A stretch of DNA of 54,581 nucleotides from Alphaproteobacteria bacterium (GTDB lineage Bacteria; Pseudomonadota; Alphaproteobacteria; Micropepsales; Micropepsaceae). Positions 34,934 through 44,493 of the stretch are shown here, in pieces. The DNA lies in assembly GCA_021325375.1 (NCBI GenBank), contig JAJPHG010000038.1:1-54581 (forward strand), given 5' to 3'. The notes under the pieces were generated by a model. It searched no databases. It saw nothing but the letters and a program-made list of their open reading frames with translations, and was not told the DNA's origin. The translations under genes were made by a program, and so were the position numbers. The first letter of the stretch is position 1; each line of letters opens with the position of its first letter.

Positions 34934-36721
34934 CTACTCTGGCGCGACCGTGCGGATGTGCAGCTCGCGCAGCTGCTTCGCCGACACTTCGCTCGGCGCG
35001 TTCATCATCAGGTCCTGGGCCTGCTGGTTCATCGGGAACATGGTGACCTCGCGCAGATTCTCCTCCCCCGCGATCAGCATCACGATGCGGTCGATGCCGG
35101 GCGCGGTGCCGCCATGCGGCGGAGCGCCGTAGCGGAACGCGTTGAGCATGCCGGCGAACTTCACCTCGGTCTCCTCGCGCGCATAGCCCGCGATCTCGAA
35201 CGCCTTGAGCATCACTTCCGGATCGTGGTTGCGGATCGCACCGGACGATAGCTCGATGCCGTTGCAGACGATGTCGTACTGATAGGCCTTCAGCCCCAGG
35301 ATCGTGTCCTTGTCGCCCTTGTCGAGATTGAGGAACTTCTCGCGCGCGTATTGCGGCATCGAGAACGGGTTGTGCGAGAAGTCGATGCGCTTCTCGTCCT
35401 CGTTCCACTCATACATCGGGAAGTCGACGATCCAGCAGAAGCGGAATTCCTTGTCGTTGATCAGCCCGAGATCGCGGCCGATGCGCGTGCGCGTGTGGCC
35501 GGCGAGGATCGCGGCGCGCTCCGTCTTGGCGTCGGCCGAGAAGAACACCGCGTCGCCGGGCTTCAGTCCGCATTTCGCCACCAGCGCTTCCAGCGCGGGC
35601 TGGGGTAGGAATTTCGCGATCGGCCCCTTGCCGCCGTCGTCGCCGAGCACGATGTAGCCCAGCCCCGCGGCCCCCATCTCGCTCTTCGCCCAGCCGTCGA
35701 TCTTGTCGAACCACGAGCGCGGCTGCGCGCCGGCGCCTGGCGCCGGGATCGCGCGCACGGTCTTGTCCTTGAACGCCTTGAACGCGACGTCGTCGCGCGC
35801 GAACACGTCGCCGACGTCGGCGATGACGAGCGGGTTGCGCAGGTCCGGCTTGTCGTTGCCGTATCTGAGCATGGAGTCCTGATAGGTGATGTGCGGGAAA
35901 TTCGCGGGCCCGCAATCGCGGCCGTCCGCGAACTCGCCGAACGTGCCGTGCAGCACCGGCTCGACCGCGGCGAAGACGTCGTCCTGGGTGACGAAGCTCA
36001 TCTCGAGATCGAGCTGGTAGAACTCGCCGGGCGAGCGGTCGGCGCGCGCGTCCTCGTCGCGGAAGCACGGCGCGATCTGGAAATAGCGGTCGAAGCCCGC
36101 CACCATGATGAGCTGCTTGAACTGCTGCGGTGCCTGCGGCAGGGCGTAGAACTTGCCCGGATGAAGGCGGCTCGGCACCAGGAAGTCGCGCGCGCCTTCC
36201 GGCGACGACGCGGTCAGGATCGGCGTCTGGAACTCGGTGAAGCCTTGGCTGATCATCCGTCTACGGATGGTCGAGATCACCCTGGAGCGCAGCGTGATGT
36301 TCCTGTGCAGCCGTTCGCGGCGCAGGTCGAGGAAGCGGTATTTGAGGCGCGTGTCCTCGGGGTAGTCGAGGTCGCCGAACACCGGCAGCGGCAGCTCCTG
36401 GGCCTGGCTCTGCACCGACACATCTTCGATGCGGATCTCGACCTCGCCGGTCGGCATGTCCTCGTTCACCGTCCCGGCCGTGCGCGCGACGACACGGCCG
36501 GTGAGCGTCAGCACCCATTCCGAGCGGGCCTGGTCGGCGGCGGCGAACGCCTTGCCGTCCGGCTCCACGACGCATTGGGTGATGCCGTAATGGTCGCGCA
36601 GGTCGATGAACAGCAGCCCGCCATGATCGCGCCGCCGGTTGACCCAGCCCGAAAGCCTCACCGTCCGGCCGACATGCTCTTTGCGCAATTCGCCGCAGGT
36701 ATGGGTGCGATAGGCGTGCAT
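34934..36721 (-). CDS. aspS: Aspartyl-tRNA synthetase
   Basis: 595 aa class IIb synthetase of the bacterial type. It has an N-terminal OB-fold anticodon domain (about 1-110), the catalytic core with motif 2 ([20 protein letters not shown]) and the bacterial GAD insertion (about 290-420). Motif 3 is [20 protein letters not shown] near the C-terminus. It charges tRNA-Asp; whether it is discriminating between Asp and Asn tRNAs cannot be judged here. Single gene, convergent with atpF and divergent from the small membrane protein at 36847. Confidence 0.97.
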   Translation of the reverse strand: MHAYRTHTCGELRKEHVGRTVRLSGWVNRRRDHGGLLFIDLRDHYGITQCVVEPDGKAFAAADQARSEWVLTLTGRVVARTAGTVNEDMPTGEVEIRIEDVSVQSQAQELPLPVFGDLDYPEDTRLKYRFLDLRRERLHRNITLRSRVISTIRRRMISQGFTEFQTPILTASSPEGARDFLVPSRLHPGKFYALPQAPQQFKQLIMVAGFDRYFQIAPCFRDEDARADRSPGEFYQLDLEMSFVTQDDVFAAVEPVLHGTFGEFADGRDCGPANFPHITYQDSMLRYGNDKPDLRNPLVIADVGDVFARDDVAFKAFKDKTVRAIPAPGAGAQPRSWFDKIDGWAKSEMGAAGLGYIVLGDDGGKGPIAKFLPQPALEALVAKCGLKPGDAVFFSADAKTERAAILAGHTRTRIGRDLGLINDKEFRFCWIVDFPMYEWNEDEKRIDFSHNPFSMPQYAREKFLNLDKGDKDTILGLKAYQYDIVCNGIELSSGAIRNHDPEVMLKAFEIAGYAREETEVKFAGMLNAFRYGAPPHGGTAPGIDRIVMLIAGEENLREVTMFPMNQQAQDLMMNAPSEVSAKQLRELHIRTVAPE

Positions 36722-36846
36722 GACCTTGAGAAACCTTCGAAAACCGCGGCGGTTGTGGCGGGGCGGCCCCCCTTAGTCAAGGGCGCCGTAACCGCGCGGC
36801 GGCTTCGCGCGAACTCCATGGAAACACGCCGTTTGGGAGGGGTTCG

Positions 36847-37032
36847 ATGAAGGTGGCGCTATCGATCTTGGGTGTCCTGGTCCTGCTCTACGGGCTGCAT
36901 TGGATCGGTCAGGGCACGGGCTGGCTGCCTTGGCCCGCGGGCACGATCATGGATTACAACATGACGTTCACCTGGCTCGGGCTGGGGCTCGTGGCCGTGG
37001 GCGGTGCGCTGATCTGGGCCGGCCGGCGCTAG
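36847..37032 (+). CDS. Small membrane protein, 61 aa
   Basis: Two hydrophobic helices (residues about 3-20 and 40-58, the second AWLGLGLVAVGGALIWAGRR-like) separated by a short loop GQGTGWLPWPAGTIMDYN. GGAGGGGTTCG precedes ATG 36847 as a ribosome site. It lies 51 bases before the phosphodiesterase gene. Function unknown. Confidence 0.65.
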   Translation: MKVALSILGVLVLLYGLHWIGQGTGWLPWPAGTIMDYNMTFTWLGLGLVAVGGALIWAGRR

Positions 37033-37083
37033 ATCATCGTCCTGCACCTTGCGTAAGCTCACGGCGCTCCAGGAGATTCCCCG

Positions 37084-38649
37084 ATGAAAGCGCCGCGCTT
37101 CGCCTTGCTTGCCCTTCTCGTCGCGACGCCGGTGCAGGCAGCGCCCAAGCCGCACAACGTGCTCGTCTTCGTGGCGGACGGGCTGCGCTATGTGAGCGTG
37201 ACGCCGAAGACGGCGCCCACGCTGTGGCGGATCAAGAGCGAAGGCGTGGATTTCACCAACAGCCATTCGCTCTATCCCACGCTGACCACCGTCAACGCGT
37301 CGGCCATCGCGACCGGGCACTACATCGGCGACACCGGCGATTTCGGCAACACGATCTGGTCCGGCAAGGGCATCATCCAGCTCGAGGACGATGCCCAGCT
37401 GGCCCAAGCGAACGCGCAGTTCGGCGGCAACTACCTCAACGAGACCTCGCTGATCGCCGCGGCGCGCGACGCAGGCTTTGCGACCGCCGTCATGGGCAAG
37501 GTCGGGCCGACCGCCATCCAGGACGTGACCGACCGCGACGGCACCGGCCCCACGATCCTGATCGACGACGCCTATGGCATCACGATCTCGCCCGGCGTGC
37601 TCGACGAGATCAAGAAGGCGGGCCTTGCGACACCCGCGCCGAAGCCCAACGCGCCGAATGTCGAGCAGCAGAAATACATGGCCCAGCTCGCGACCACCGT
37701 CGTGCTGCCCCGGCTCGCGGCGTCCGGCTTGCCGTTCGCGATGCTCTATTGGTCGCGCGATCCCGATCTCAGCCAGCATCTCGAGAAGGACGGCAGCATC
37801 AACGGCGCCACGGGCCAGGCCGGCATCAAGGACGCCGACGACACGCTCGCGGCGCTGCTGGCCTGGCTGAGGGACAACGGGCTGGACAAGACGACGGACG
37901 TCTTTGTCACCGCCGATCACGGCTTCTCCACCATCGACAAGCACGTCGGCGGCGCGGAACTCGCCTCCGGCTTCCTGGCGAAGGATCTCAAAGCGTTTCC
38001 GCAAGCCCGCGTGGTGGCCAATGGCGGCTCGGACCTGATCTATCTCGACGGCGGCAAGAACGCGGCCGCGGTGGTCGATGCGCTCACCAGGCTCGACTAC
38101 ATCAGCGGCATCTTCGTCGACGACGATCTGGGCGACATCCCGGGCAGCCTGCCGATGAGCGCGATCAACTGGCGCGGCACGGCGCTGACGCCGCGCCCCT
38201 CCATCGTGGTGAGCTTCGCCTCGCATCTCGTGCCGGGCTGCAAGCCCGCGCTGATGTGCGCGGCGGAGGTCGCCGACACCTCCCTCGAATCGGGCCAGGG
38301 CATGCACGGCACCTTCAGCCGCGCCGACACGCGCAACTTCATGGCCGCCATCGGCCCCGACTTCAAAGCCCGGTTCGCGGACAGGGCGCCGGTCAGCAAC
38401 GCCGACATCAATCCCACCCTGGCGAAAGTCCTTGGACTGACGATCGTCCCCAAAGGCGGCCTCGGCGGGCGTGTGATCGGCGAGGCCTTGAAGGGCGGCA
38501 AGCCGGTCGCGGCCTCGCGCGCACGCCAGGTCTCAAGCCCGGCGGCGAACGGCCAAAAGACCGTGCTGGACAGCCAAAAGGTCGGCGATACGCGCTATTT
38601 CGACGCGGCCGGGTTCCCCGGGAGGACGGTGGGGCTGGACGGCCGCTGA
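37084..38649 (+). CDS. Secreted alkaline-phosphatase-superfamily phosphodiesterase
   Basis: 521 aa with a signal peptide (MKAPRFALLALLVATPVQAA). The metal-binding fold of type I phosphodiesterase/nucleotide pyrophosphatases is seen from VLVFVADGLRY (about 24-34), the nucleophile Thr in LYPTLTTVNASAIATG (about 80-95), and the Asp/His ligands VTADHGFSTIDKH (about 277-289). It probably hydrolyses phosphodiesters or phosphonates in the periplasm; the substrate is not known. Upstream is a small membrane protein, downstream rnd with a 41-base gap. Confidence 0.88.
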   Translation: MKAPRFALLALLVATPVQAAPKPHNVLVFVADGLRYVSVTPKTAPTLWRIKSEGVDFTNSHSLYPTLTTVNASAIATGHYIGDTGDFGNTIWSGKGIIQLEDDAQLAQANAQFGGNYLNETSLIAAARDAGFATAVMGKVGPTAIQDVTDRDGTGPTILIDDAYGITISPGVLDEIKKAGLATPAPKPNAPNVEQQKYMAQLATTVVLPRLAASGLPFAMLYWSRDPDLSQHLEKDGSINGATGQAGIKDADDTLAALLAWLRDNGLDKTTDVFVTADHGFSTIDKHVGGAELASGFLAKDLKAFPQARVVANGGSDLIYLDGGKNAAAVVDALTRLDYISGIFVDDDLGDIPGSLPMSAINWRGTALTPRPSIVVSFASHLVPGCKPALMCAAEVADTSLESGQGMHGTFSRADTRNFMAAIGPDFKARFADRAPVSNADINPTLAKVLGLTIVPKGGLGGRVIGEALKGGKPVAASRARQVSSPAANGQKTVLDSQKVGDTRYFDAAGFPGRTVGLDGR

Positions 38650-38690
38650 AATTCCTGCGCGGGCCTCGCGAATCCGCTATAGCGCTCAGG

Positions 38691-39851
38691 ATGCGGATCA
38701 TCCAGACAACCGCGGATCTGCGGGCCCTCACGGCCGAGCTTTCGCACGCCCCCTACATCGCCCTCGACACCGAGTTCATGCGCGACCAGACCTACTGGCC
38801 GAAGCTCTGCCTGCTGCAGATCGCAGCACCGGGCGGGGTGGCCGCGATCATCGATCCGCTGGCCGAAGGCATGGACCTGACGCCGTTCTACGAGATGCTC
38901 GCGCGGCCGGGCGTCGTGAAGGTGCTCCACGCGGCGCGTCAGGACATGGAGATATTCTCCCAGCAGGGCGGCGTGATCCCCGAGCCGCTGTTCGACACCC
39001 AGATCGCCGCGTTGGTCTGCGGCTTCGGCGACGCCGCGTCCTACGAGACGCTGGCGCGCAAGATCGCCAAGGCCGAGATCGACAAATCGGCGCGCTACAG
39101 CGACTGGAGCCATCGGCCCTTGAGCAAGCGCCAGCTCGAATACGCGATGGCCGACGTGACCCATCTGTGCACGATCTACGAGGCGATGACGAAGATGCTG
39201 GCGCGCTCGGGCCGCGCGAGCTGGGTCGAGGAGGAGATCCAGGCATTGCGCGATCCGGCGCTCTATCGTCTCGATCCCAAGGAGGCGTGGCGCCGCCTCA
39301 AGCCGCGTAGCAACAACAAGCGGTTCCTGGCGATGCTGGCCTCGCTCGCCGAATGGCGCGAGCGCGAGGCGCAGACGCGCGACATGCCCCGCGGGCGCGT
39401 GCTCAAGGACGAGGCGCTCACCGAGATCGCGGCGCATCCGCCGGAGAACGCCGAAGGGCTCGAACGCATCCGCGCCGTGCCGAAAGGCTTCGCCGCGTCG
39501 CGCATGGGCAAGGGGCTCTTGGAGGCGATCGAGCATGGCCGCCATGCGCCCGCGCCGGACGGCATCGAGCCGCGCGCGCCGCAGCGCCGGCGCGAACCCT
39601 CGCCCGGCGCCATCGACCTGCTCAAGACGCTGCTGAGGCTGAAGGCCGAGGAGGCCGGCGTCGCGCCGCGCCTCATCGCCGACAGCGACGACATCGAGAA
39701 GCTCGCGGCGCATGAGGACGAAGGCGTAGCCGCCTTGCACGGCTGGCGCGCCGAAGTCTTCGGCCACGACGCGCTCGCGCTGCGCAAAGGCGAACTCGCC
39801 ATCGCGCTGGAGAACGGCGCGGCCGTGGTGGTGGAGCTGGAGGACGAGTGA
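38691..39851 (+). CDS. rnd: Ribonuclease D
   Basis: 386 aa 3'-5' exoribonuclease for tRNA maturation. DEDDy residues are visible: LDTEF (Asp 26, Glu 28), HAARQDMEIF (Asp about 85) and the Tyr/Asp in YAMADVTHL (about 146-154). An HRDC domain follows (about 205-290). The open frame runs far upstream in the phosphodiesterase gene, but ATG 38691 fits the family N-terminus (MRIIQTTADLRALT). Confidence 0.95.
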   Translation: MRIIQTTADLRALTAELSHAPYIALDTEFMRDQTYWPKLCLLQIAAPGGVAAIIDPLAEGMDLTPFYEMLARPGVVKVLHAARQDMEIFSQQGGVIPEPLFDTQIAALVCGFGDAASYETLARKIAKAEIDKSARYSDWSHRPLSKRQLEYAMADVTHLCTIYEAMTKMLARSGRASWVEEEIQALRDPALYRLDPKEAWRRLKPRSNNKRFLAMLASLAEWREREAQTRDMPRGRVLKDEALTEIAAHPPENAEGLERIRAVPKGFAASRMGKGLLEAIEHGRHAPAPDGIEPRAPQRRREPSPGAIDLLKTLLRLKAEEAGVAPRLIADSDDIEKLAAHEDEGVAALHGWRAEVFGHDALALRKGELAIALENGAAVVVELEDE

Positions 39852-39857
39852 CATCTT

Positions 39858-40060
39858 TTCCTCTCCCCTTCGTGGGAGAGGACGCAAAATCTTACGTTTA
39901 GCGGAGCGAAGCGCAGCTAAGCGTTAGATTTTGCTGGTGAGGGGGAACCAGTCTTGGCTCCGGCGACTCACCCCTCACCTGAAAAATCAAGGGCTTGGTC
40001 TCCGCTAACGCTCCGCCCAAACCCATGATTTTTCTTCCTCTCCCTCAAGGGGAGAGGAGA
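39858..40060. repeat. Family 3-like palindromic element, copy 2
   Basis: About 203 bp. Outer ends TTCCTCTCCCCTTCGTGGGA-like and GGGGAGAGGA form a stem. Internal hairpins include GCAAAATCT...AGATTTTGC (39893-39944 region) and AAAAATCA...TGATTTTT. A GCGGAGCGAAGCGCAGC segment resembles CGAGCGAAGCGAGAC in copy 1. It lies in the convergent rnd/VOC junction. Confidence 0.7.
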
Positions 40061-40071
40061 ACATCAGCGCC

Positions 40072-40545
40072 CTACCCCCTCGCCGCTGCCTCGATCCTTG
40101 CGATGTCGATCTTCCTCATCGTGAACATCGCCTCGGCGACGCGCTTGGCCTGGGCGGCGTCGGGCTGCGTCATGAGCTCGATCAGGCGGCGGGGCACGAC
40201 CTGCCACGACAGGCCGTACTTGTCCTTGAGCCAGCCGCACATGCTCTCCGCGCCGCCGGCGACGAGCGCGTTCCAGTAGTGGTCGACCTCGGCTTGGTCG
40301 GCGCAATCGATCTGGAACGACACGGCTTCGGTGAACTTGTATTGCGGCCCGCCGTTGAGCACGGTGAACGCCTGGCCGTCGAGCTCGAGGGCGACCATCA
40401 TCACCGTGCCCTTGGGCATCGGCCCGGCGTCGCTGTAATACGAGGTCTGCGTGATCCTCGAATTCGGGAAGATCGAGACGTAGAACTCCGCGGCCTCCAG
40501 CGCCTTGCCGTCGGACCAAAGGCAGGGGGTCAATTTCTGCTTCAT
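40072..40545 (-). CDS. VOC family protein (PhnB / 3-dmu-9-3-mt type)
   Basis: 157 aa of vicinal-oxygen-chelate fold: KLTPCLWSDGKALEAAEFYV at the start, IFPNSRI, GGAESMCGWLKDKYGLSWQV and the terminal MTMRKIDIARIEAAA-like helix are hallmarks of the PhnB-like group. Its biochemical role is unknown for most members. It overlaps the upstream DUF899 gene by 4 bases, so both are made together, under probable control of the divergent MarR regulator. Confidence 0.9.
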   Translation of the reverse strand: MKQKLTPCLWSDGKALEAAEFYVSIFPNSRITQTSYYSDAGPMPKGTVMMVALELDGQAFTVLNGGPQYKFTEAVSFQIDCADQAEVDHYWNALVAGGAESMCGWLKDKYGLSWQVVPRRLIELMTQPDAAQAKRVAEAMFTMRKIDIARIEAAARG

Positions 40546-41258
40546 TTCGCGTCCTCGTATTCGTCGTGGCGTCGCACCCAGTCGGTGAGATTGCCGCCCG
40601 CGCCCTCATCGCGCCCCTTGGGCGTGATGTCCAGCCACATATAGGTGCCGAGGCCGCGCTCGTCGCCGCGCGCATAGGCCGAATAGGTGTGATAAATCCC
40701 GCCGTCCCCGTCCTTGAAGAACACGCTCGTGCCGTGGAGATCCTCCATCGTCTCGTTCTTCGTCATCTCGAAATTATAGAAGACCGCGCCCTTGGCGAGC
40801 TCGTCCTTGGTGAACGAGACATGGAAGTCGTAGTTGAAGTCGCCGCCTTCCGACGACACCCACGGGAACTTCCAGCCCATGCGCTTCTTATAGGCCTGAA
40901 GCGTCTGAAGCGGCGCGCGCGACACGGCGATCAGGGTCACGTCGTGGTGCTTGAGATGCTGGTTGGCGCCGTCGACATGGTCGGCCAGGAACGAGCATCC
41001 GACGCAGCCCGTCTTCATCTGCGGCCCGTACATGAAGTGATAGACCACGAGCTGGCTGCGCCCGTCGAACAGCTCGGCGAGCGTCTTGCGCCCCTCGGGC
41101 GTATCGAAGGTATAAGCTTTCTCGACCTTCACCCAGGGAAGCGCCCGGCGCTCCGCCGTGACCTGCTCCTGCAGGCGGGTCAGCGCCTTCTCGCGCTCGA
41201 GCAGCGCGCGGCGCGCCGAGAGCCAGTCCTGTTCCGAAACGACGTCGTGATCCGCCAT
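40542..41258 (-). CDS. DUF899 family thioredoxin-like protein
   Basis: 238 aa. The family signature is present: LVVYHFMYGPQMKTGCVGCS with a CxxC motif (Cys-Val-Gly-Cys), then MGWKFPWVSSEGGDFNYDFH and VFFKDGDGGIYHTYSAYARG. DUF899 proteins have a thioredoxin-like fold, suggesting redox chemistry. It is the first gene of a two-gene operon with the VOC protein, divergent from a MarR regulator 54 bases away. Confidence 0.92.
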   Translation of the reverse strand: MADHDVVSEQDWLSARRALLEREKALTRLQEQVTAERRALPWVKVEKAYTFDTPEGRKTLAELFDGRSQLVVYHFMYGPQMKTGCVGCSFLADHVDGANQHLKHHDVTLIAVSRAPLQTLQAYKKRMGWKFPWVSSEGGDFNYDFHVSFTKDELAKGAVFYNFEMTKNETMEDLHGTSVFFKDGDGGIYHTYSAYARGDERGLGTYMWLDITPKGRDEGAGGNLTDWVRRHDEYEDAK

Positions 41259-41277
41259 CTTCCGCCTCGCCGGGGGT

Positions 41278-41306
41278 TTGACAGTTAGGTTGATATCAAC
41301 AGTAAT
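41278..41306 (+). promoter_or_regulatory. MarR promoter with operator in the spacer; predicted leaderless
   Basis: TTGACA (41278-41283), 17-base spacer, AGTAAT (41301-41306). The 12-bp perfect palindrome GTTGATATCAAC (41289-41300) fills most of the spacer, so a bound dimer would block polymerase. ATG 41313 lies 7 bases after the -10 box without a ribosome site. The same operator lies 31 bases from the DUF899 start, so it could control both directions. Confidence 0.65.
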
Positions 41307-41312
41307 GACCCC

Positions 41313-41753
41313 ATGTCAAAACGCGATTCGCTCTCCACGGCCCAGACGCATCACATCCGCGACACCTGCCTGTGCCTTCATGTCCAGCGGGCGGCGCGGA
41401 CCCTGGCGCGCCGCTTCGACGAGGCGCTGCGTCCCTACGGGCTGACCAACGGCCAGTTCTCGCTGCTCACCGCGCTCAACCGTCCGGCGCCCGCGCCCAT
41501 GAGCGCCGTGGCCAAGCTGCTTGCGATGGACCGCACGACGCTCACCGCCAACCTGAAGCCGCTTGAACGCCGCCGCCTGGTGAAGGTTGCCGTCGACCCG
41601 GACGACCGGCGCGGCCGCGTCGTCACCCTGACCGTTTCGGGGCGCAAGCTCCTCGCCGCGGCATTTCCGGCGTGGCGCGAAACCCACGGCACTCTCGAGC
41701 CGCTGCTGCGCGGCGCCGACCGCTTCCGCGCCGATTTGCGCGCGCTTTCCTGA
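41313..41753 (+). CDS. MarR family transcriptional regulator
   Basis: 146 aa winged-helix repressor. The DNA-binding helix region is AVAKLLAMDRTTLTANLKPL (about 66-85) and the wing DPDDRRGRVVTLT (about 95-107). An N-terminal CLCLHVQRAAR segment carries two Cys that could sense thiol or electrophile stress. It is divergent from the DUF899/VOC operon, with a perfect palindrome between them, so autoregulation and control of that operon are likely. Confidence 0.92.
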   Translation: MSKRDSLSTAQTHHIRDTCLCLHVQRAARTLARRFDEALRPYGLTNGQFSLLTALNRPAPAPMSAVAKLLAMDRTTLTANLKPLERRRLVKVAVDPDDRRGRVVTLTVSGRKLLAAAFPAWRETHGTLEPLLRGADRFRADLRALS

Positions 41754-41841
41754 AGCAATGCACCTTGGGCGAGTTTTCCGCATTTACCGAGAATTCCATT
41801 TGAGATAGAAGTCCCTTGCTGCATTCGGCGAGGGGGCTTCC

Positions 41842-43632
41842 ATGCGCGCTTTCAAGACGCTCGTGCTGGCTTTGGCCATGGCGCTGGGCGTGAGCGCGTC
41901 CGCGGCGACGCCGACGCACCACCTCAAGGGCAAGCTCACGCCGGCAATGGCGGCCAATTCGCTGACGCCGCCGAGCGATTGCTCCTATCGCGACATCGTG
42001 GTCGACCCGACGAAAGCCCCGGACTTCCAGAACCCGGAAGAGGTCCGCGCCACGGTCGCGCCCGACGGCAGCTCGAGTCTGATCACGACGCTCACCATCG
42101 CCTACACGAACGCGCGGATCGCCGGATGCGACGTCCACCTGCGCACCTATAACGGCCGCCTCGTGGGGCCCACGATGTTCGTCAAGCCGACGACGGTGAT
42201 GGACGTGACGGTGCGGAACGCGATCGCGCCCCTGATGAGCAATCCCTGCCCCATGGAGGAGCATTCGAACACGCCGGGCATGGGCTTCGACATCACCAAT
42301 CTGCATGTCCACGGCCTGCACGTCTCGCCCAAGGGCAACAGCGACAACGTCTTCGTCGAGATCTGCCCGCCGGGGACGCAGGGGCCGAAGGAGTTCCCGT
42401 TCCAGTTCAAGCTCGGCGAGAACCGCTCGCTCCAGCCGCCGGGCACCAACTGGTATCACCCGCACATGCACGGCTCGACCGCGCTGCAGGTGGCGAGCGG
42501 CGCCGAGGGCGGGCTCATCGTCGAAGGCGGCCAGGACAATCTCCCCGAGATCAGGGCCGCCAAGCAGCAGATCATGGTGCTGCAGGAGATCTCCTACAAC
42601 GACAAGGGCGTGATCGAGAACTACGACAACATCGGCGATTGGGAGACGTACAAGCGCTCCATCACCGTCAACGGCCAGGTCCAGCCGGTCATCAAGATGC
42701 GTCCCGGCGAGGTGCAATATTGGCGGCTGATCGACGCCGGCATCTCGGAAAGCATGATGCTCTACGTCTACGACAACAAGACCGGCGAGCGCGTGGCGCT
42801 GAACGAGATCGCGACCGACGGCAACGCGCTCGGCCATCTCGACGCCTGGCGCAACAGGGTGCTCGATCTCGAGCCCGGCTATCGCAGCGACGTGCTGTTC
42901 AAGGCGCCGATGGTGACGCTGGCGCCGGGCGAGAAGCGGTACTACACGCTCTCCACCGCGGCCGTGTCGGGCACCGAGCGCCTGCAGGCCCTGATCCCGG
43001 GTCCTGACGACGCGAACCCCGCCCAGGTCAAGAAGGCCTATGACGAGGTCGATCCGATACAGAACGTCGTCTTCATCGAGGTGAGCGGCGATCCGAACGA
43101 CATGGCGCTGCCGACCAATGCCCAGCTCGCGCCGTTCCGCACCTTCAAGGACATCGAGGACGACGAGATCGACCACGAATTCGACAAGACGGTCGTCTTC
43201 GCCTCCGGCCGGCGCATCTGCGACCCCGCCCAGCCGACAGAGCGCTGCACGACGCCCTGCACCAGCGGGCAGCCGAACTGCGCCAACCGGTTCATGATCA
43301 ACGACCTGCCCTATACCGATCAGGTCAAATGGACGCTGCCGCTGGGCAAGGCCTCGGAATGGAGGGTTTCGACCGATCCGAATTCCGGCTCGGCGCAGCA
43401 CCCCTTCCACATCCACGTCAATCCGTTCGAGATGACGCGCACGGGCCCCGACGGGCGGCCGGAGAAGGTCTGGAAGGACACGATCCTGGTGCGCAATGAC
43501 GAGCACACGCCCGACAACCCGCTGGTCCTGCGCAGCCGCTACGAGGATTTCGACGGTCTCTTCGTCATGCACTGCCACATCCTCAACCACGAGGACAAAG
43601 GCATGATGGTGAAGGTGGAGATCGTAAAGTAG
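41842..43632 (+). CDS. Secreted multicopper oxidase
   Basis: 596 aa with a Sec signal peptide (MRAFKTLVLALAMALGVSAS, cleavage near A-ATP). The copper motifs are NLHVHGLHVSP (about 153-163), NWYHPHMHGS (about 210-219), QHPFHIHVN (about 520-528) and MHCHILNHEDKGMM (about 578-591), so type 1, 2 and 3 sites are complete. It should oxidise phenolics, metals or similar with reduction of O2 to water in the periplasm. There is no adjacent copper-resistance gene. It is convergent with scpB. Confidence 0.93.
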   Translation: MRAFKTLVLALAMALGVSASAATPTHHLKGKLTPAMAANSLTPPSDCSYRDIVVDPTKAPDFQNPEEVRATVAPDGSSSLITTLTIAYTNARIAGCDVHLRTYNGRLVGPTMFVKPTTVMDVTVRNAIAPLMSNPCPMEEHSNTPGMGFDITNLHVHGLHVSPKGNSDNVFVEICPPGTQGPKEFPFQFKLGENRSLQPPGTNWYHPHMHGSTALQVASGAEGGLIVEGGQDNLPEIRAAKQQIMVLQEISYNDKGVIENYDNIGDWETYKRSITVNGQVQPVIKMRPGEVQYWRLIDAGISESMMLYVYDNKTGERVALNEIATDGNALGHLDAWRNRVLDLEPGYRSDVLFKAPMVTLAPGEKRYYTLSTAAVSGTERLQALIPGPDDANPAQVKKAYDEVDPIQNVVFIEVSGDPNDMALPTNAQLAPFRTFKDIEDDEIDHEFDKTVVFASGRRICDPAQPTERCTTPCTSGQPNCANRFMINDLPYTDQVKWTLPLGKASEWRVSTDPNSGSAQHPFHIHVNPFEMTRTGPDGRPEKVWKDTILVRNDEHTPDNPLVLRSRYEDFDGLFVMHCHILNHEDKGMMVKVEIVK

Positions 43633-43636
43633 CTCT

Positions 43637-43777
43637 TGTCATTCCCGGCGAGAACCGCTCGCACCGCGAGCGGTTCGAGGGAAGGGAACCCAGGCGGATA
43701 GATCGAGACCGGTCTATCCACCTGGGTCCCCTTCCCTCACATCGACGCTATCGCGTCGATGCTCGCCGGGGATGACA
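43637..43777. repeat. Family 2 palindromic element, copy 2 (inverted)
   Basis: 141 bp with ends TGTCATTCCCGGCGAG / CTCGCCGGGGATGACA. The CATCGACGC-TATC-GCGTCGATG hairpin is here in the right arm, whereas copy 1 has it in the left, so the copies are in opposite orientation. The left arm has its own hairpin AACCGCTCGC-ACC-GCGAGCGGTT. It lies in the convergent oxidase/scpB junction. Confidence 0.9.
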
Positions 43778-43785
43778 GTTTTGCG

Positions 43786-44493
43786 CTACGACAGCTCGCC
43801 CTCGCCCGTGGCCAGCTCCTCGACCTCTTCCCCCTCGACATAGGGATCCTCGTCCGGGCCGAGCTGATCGGTCGGATTGGGCACGTCGAAGCCCGACGGC
43901 GGGATGGCGTCGAGGAAGCCTGCCGCCTTCAGCTCGTCGGTGCCGGGCAGATGGCCGACGCTCTCCAGCCCGAACTGGACCAGGAAGGCCTCGGTGGTGC
44001 CGTAGGTCACGGGACGGCCCGGCGTGCGCTTGCGGCCGCGGATCTTCACCCAGCCGACCTCCATCAGCGCGTCGATGGTGCCCTTGGAGAGGGCGACGCC
44101 GCGGATGTCCTCGATCTCGGCGCGGGTGACGGGCTGGTGATAGGCGACGATGGCGAGCGTCTCCAGCGCGGCGCGCGACAGGCGCTTCTGCTCCGGCTTC
44201 TCCTTGCGCAGAAGGAAGGCCAGGTCCGGCGCGGTGCGGAACTGCCATTTATCCGCGACGCACAAAAGGGTTACGCCGCGCTTCTCATACTGTCCCTGAA
44301 GCTCGGAGAGCAGCGCGGTCACGTCGGCGCCCTCGGGCAGCGATGTTGCCAGCGCCTTCGCGTCCAGCGGCTCCTCGGCCGCGAACAACAGCGCCTCCGC
44401 CATGCGCAAGTGCTCGGCGTTGATCTCCCCGCTCGGCTTTTCGGTGCTCATCTCGTCTTCTATTCTTTCGATCAGGCGGGCGACGTTTCTCAT
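43786..44493 (-). CDS. scpB: Segregation and condensation protein B
   Basis: 235 aa kleisin-associated winged-helix protein of the SMC-ScpAB complex. The core MAEALLFAAEEPLDAKALAT and the EDIRGVALSKGTIDALMEVG motif are typical. The C-terminal tail is acidic (EDPYVEGEEVEELATGEGEL). It overlaps scpA by 4 bases and is the last gene of the operon. Confidence 0.95.
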   Translation of the reverse strand: MRNVARLIERIEDEMSTEKPSGEINAEHLRMAEALLFAAEEPLDAKALATSLPEGADVTALLSELQGQYEKRGVTLLCVADKWQFRTAPDLAFLLRKEKPEQKRLSRAALETLAIVAYHQPVTRAEIEDIRGVALSKGTIDALMEVGWVKIRGRKRTPGRPVTYGTTEAFLVQFGLESVGHLPGTDELKAAGFLDAIPPSGFDVPNPTDQLGPDEDPYVEGEEVEELATGEGELS

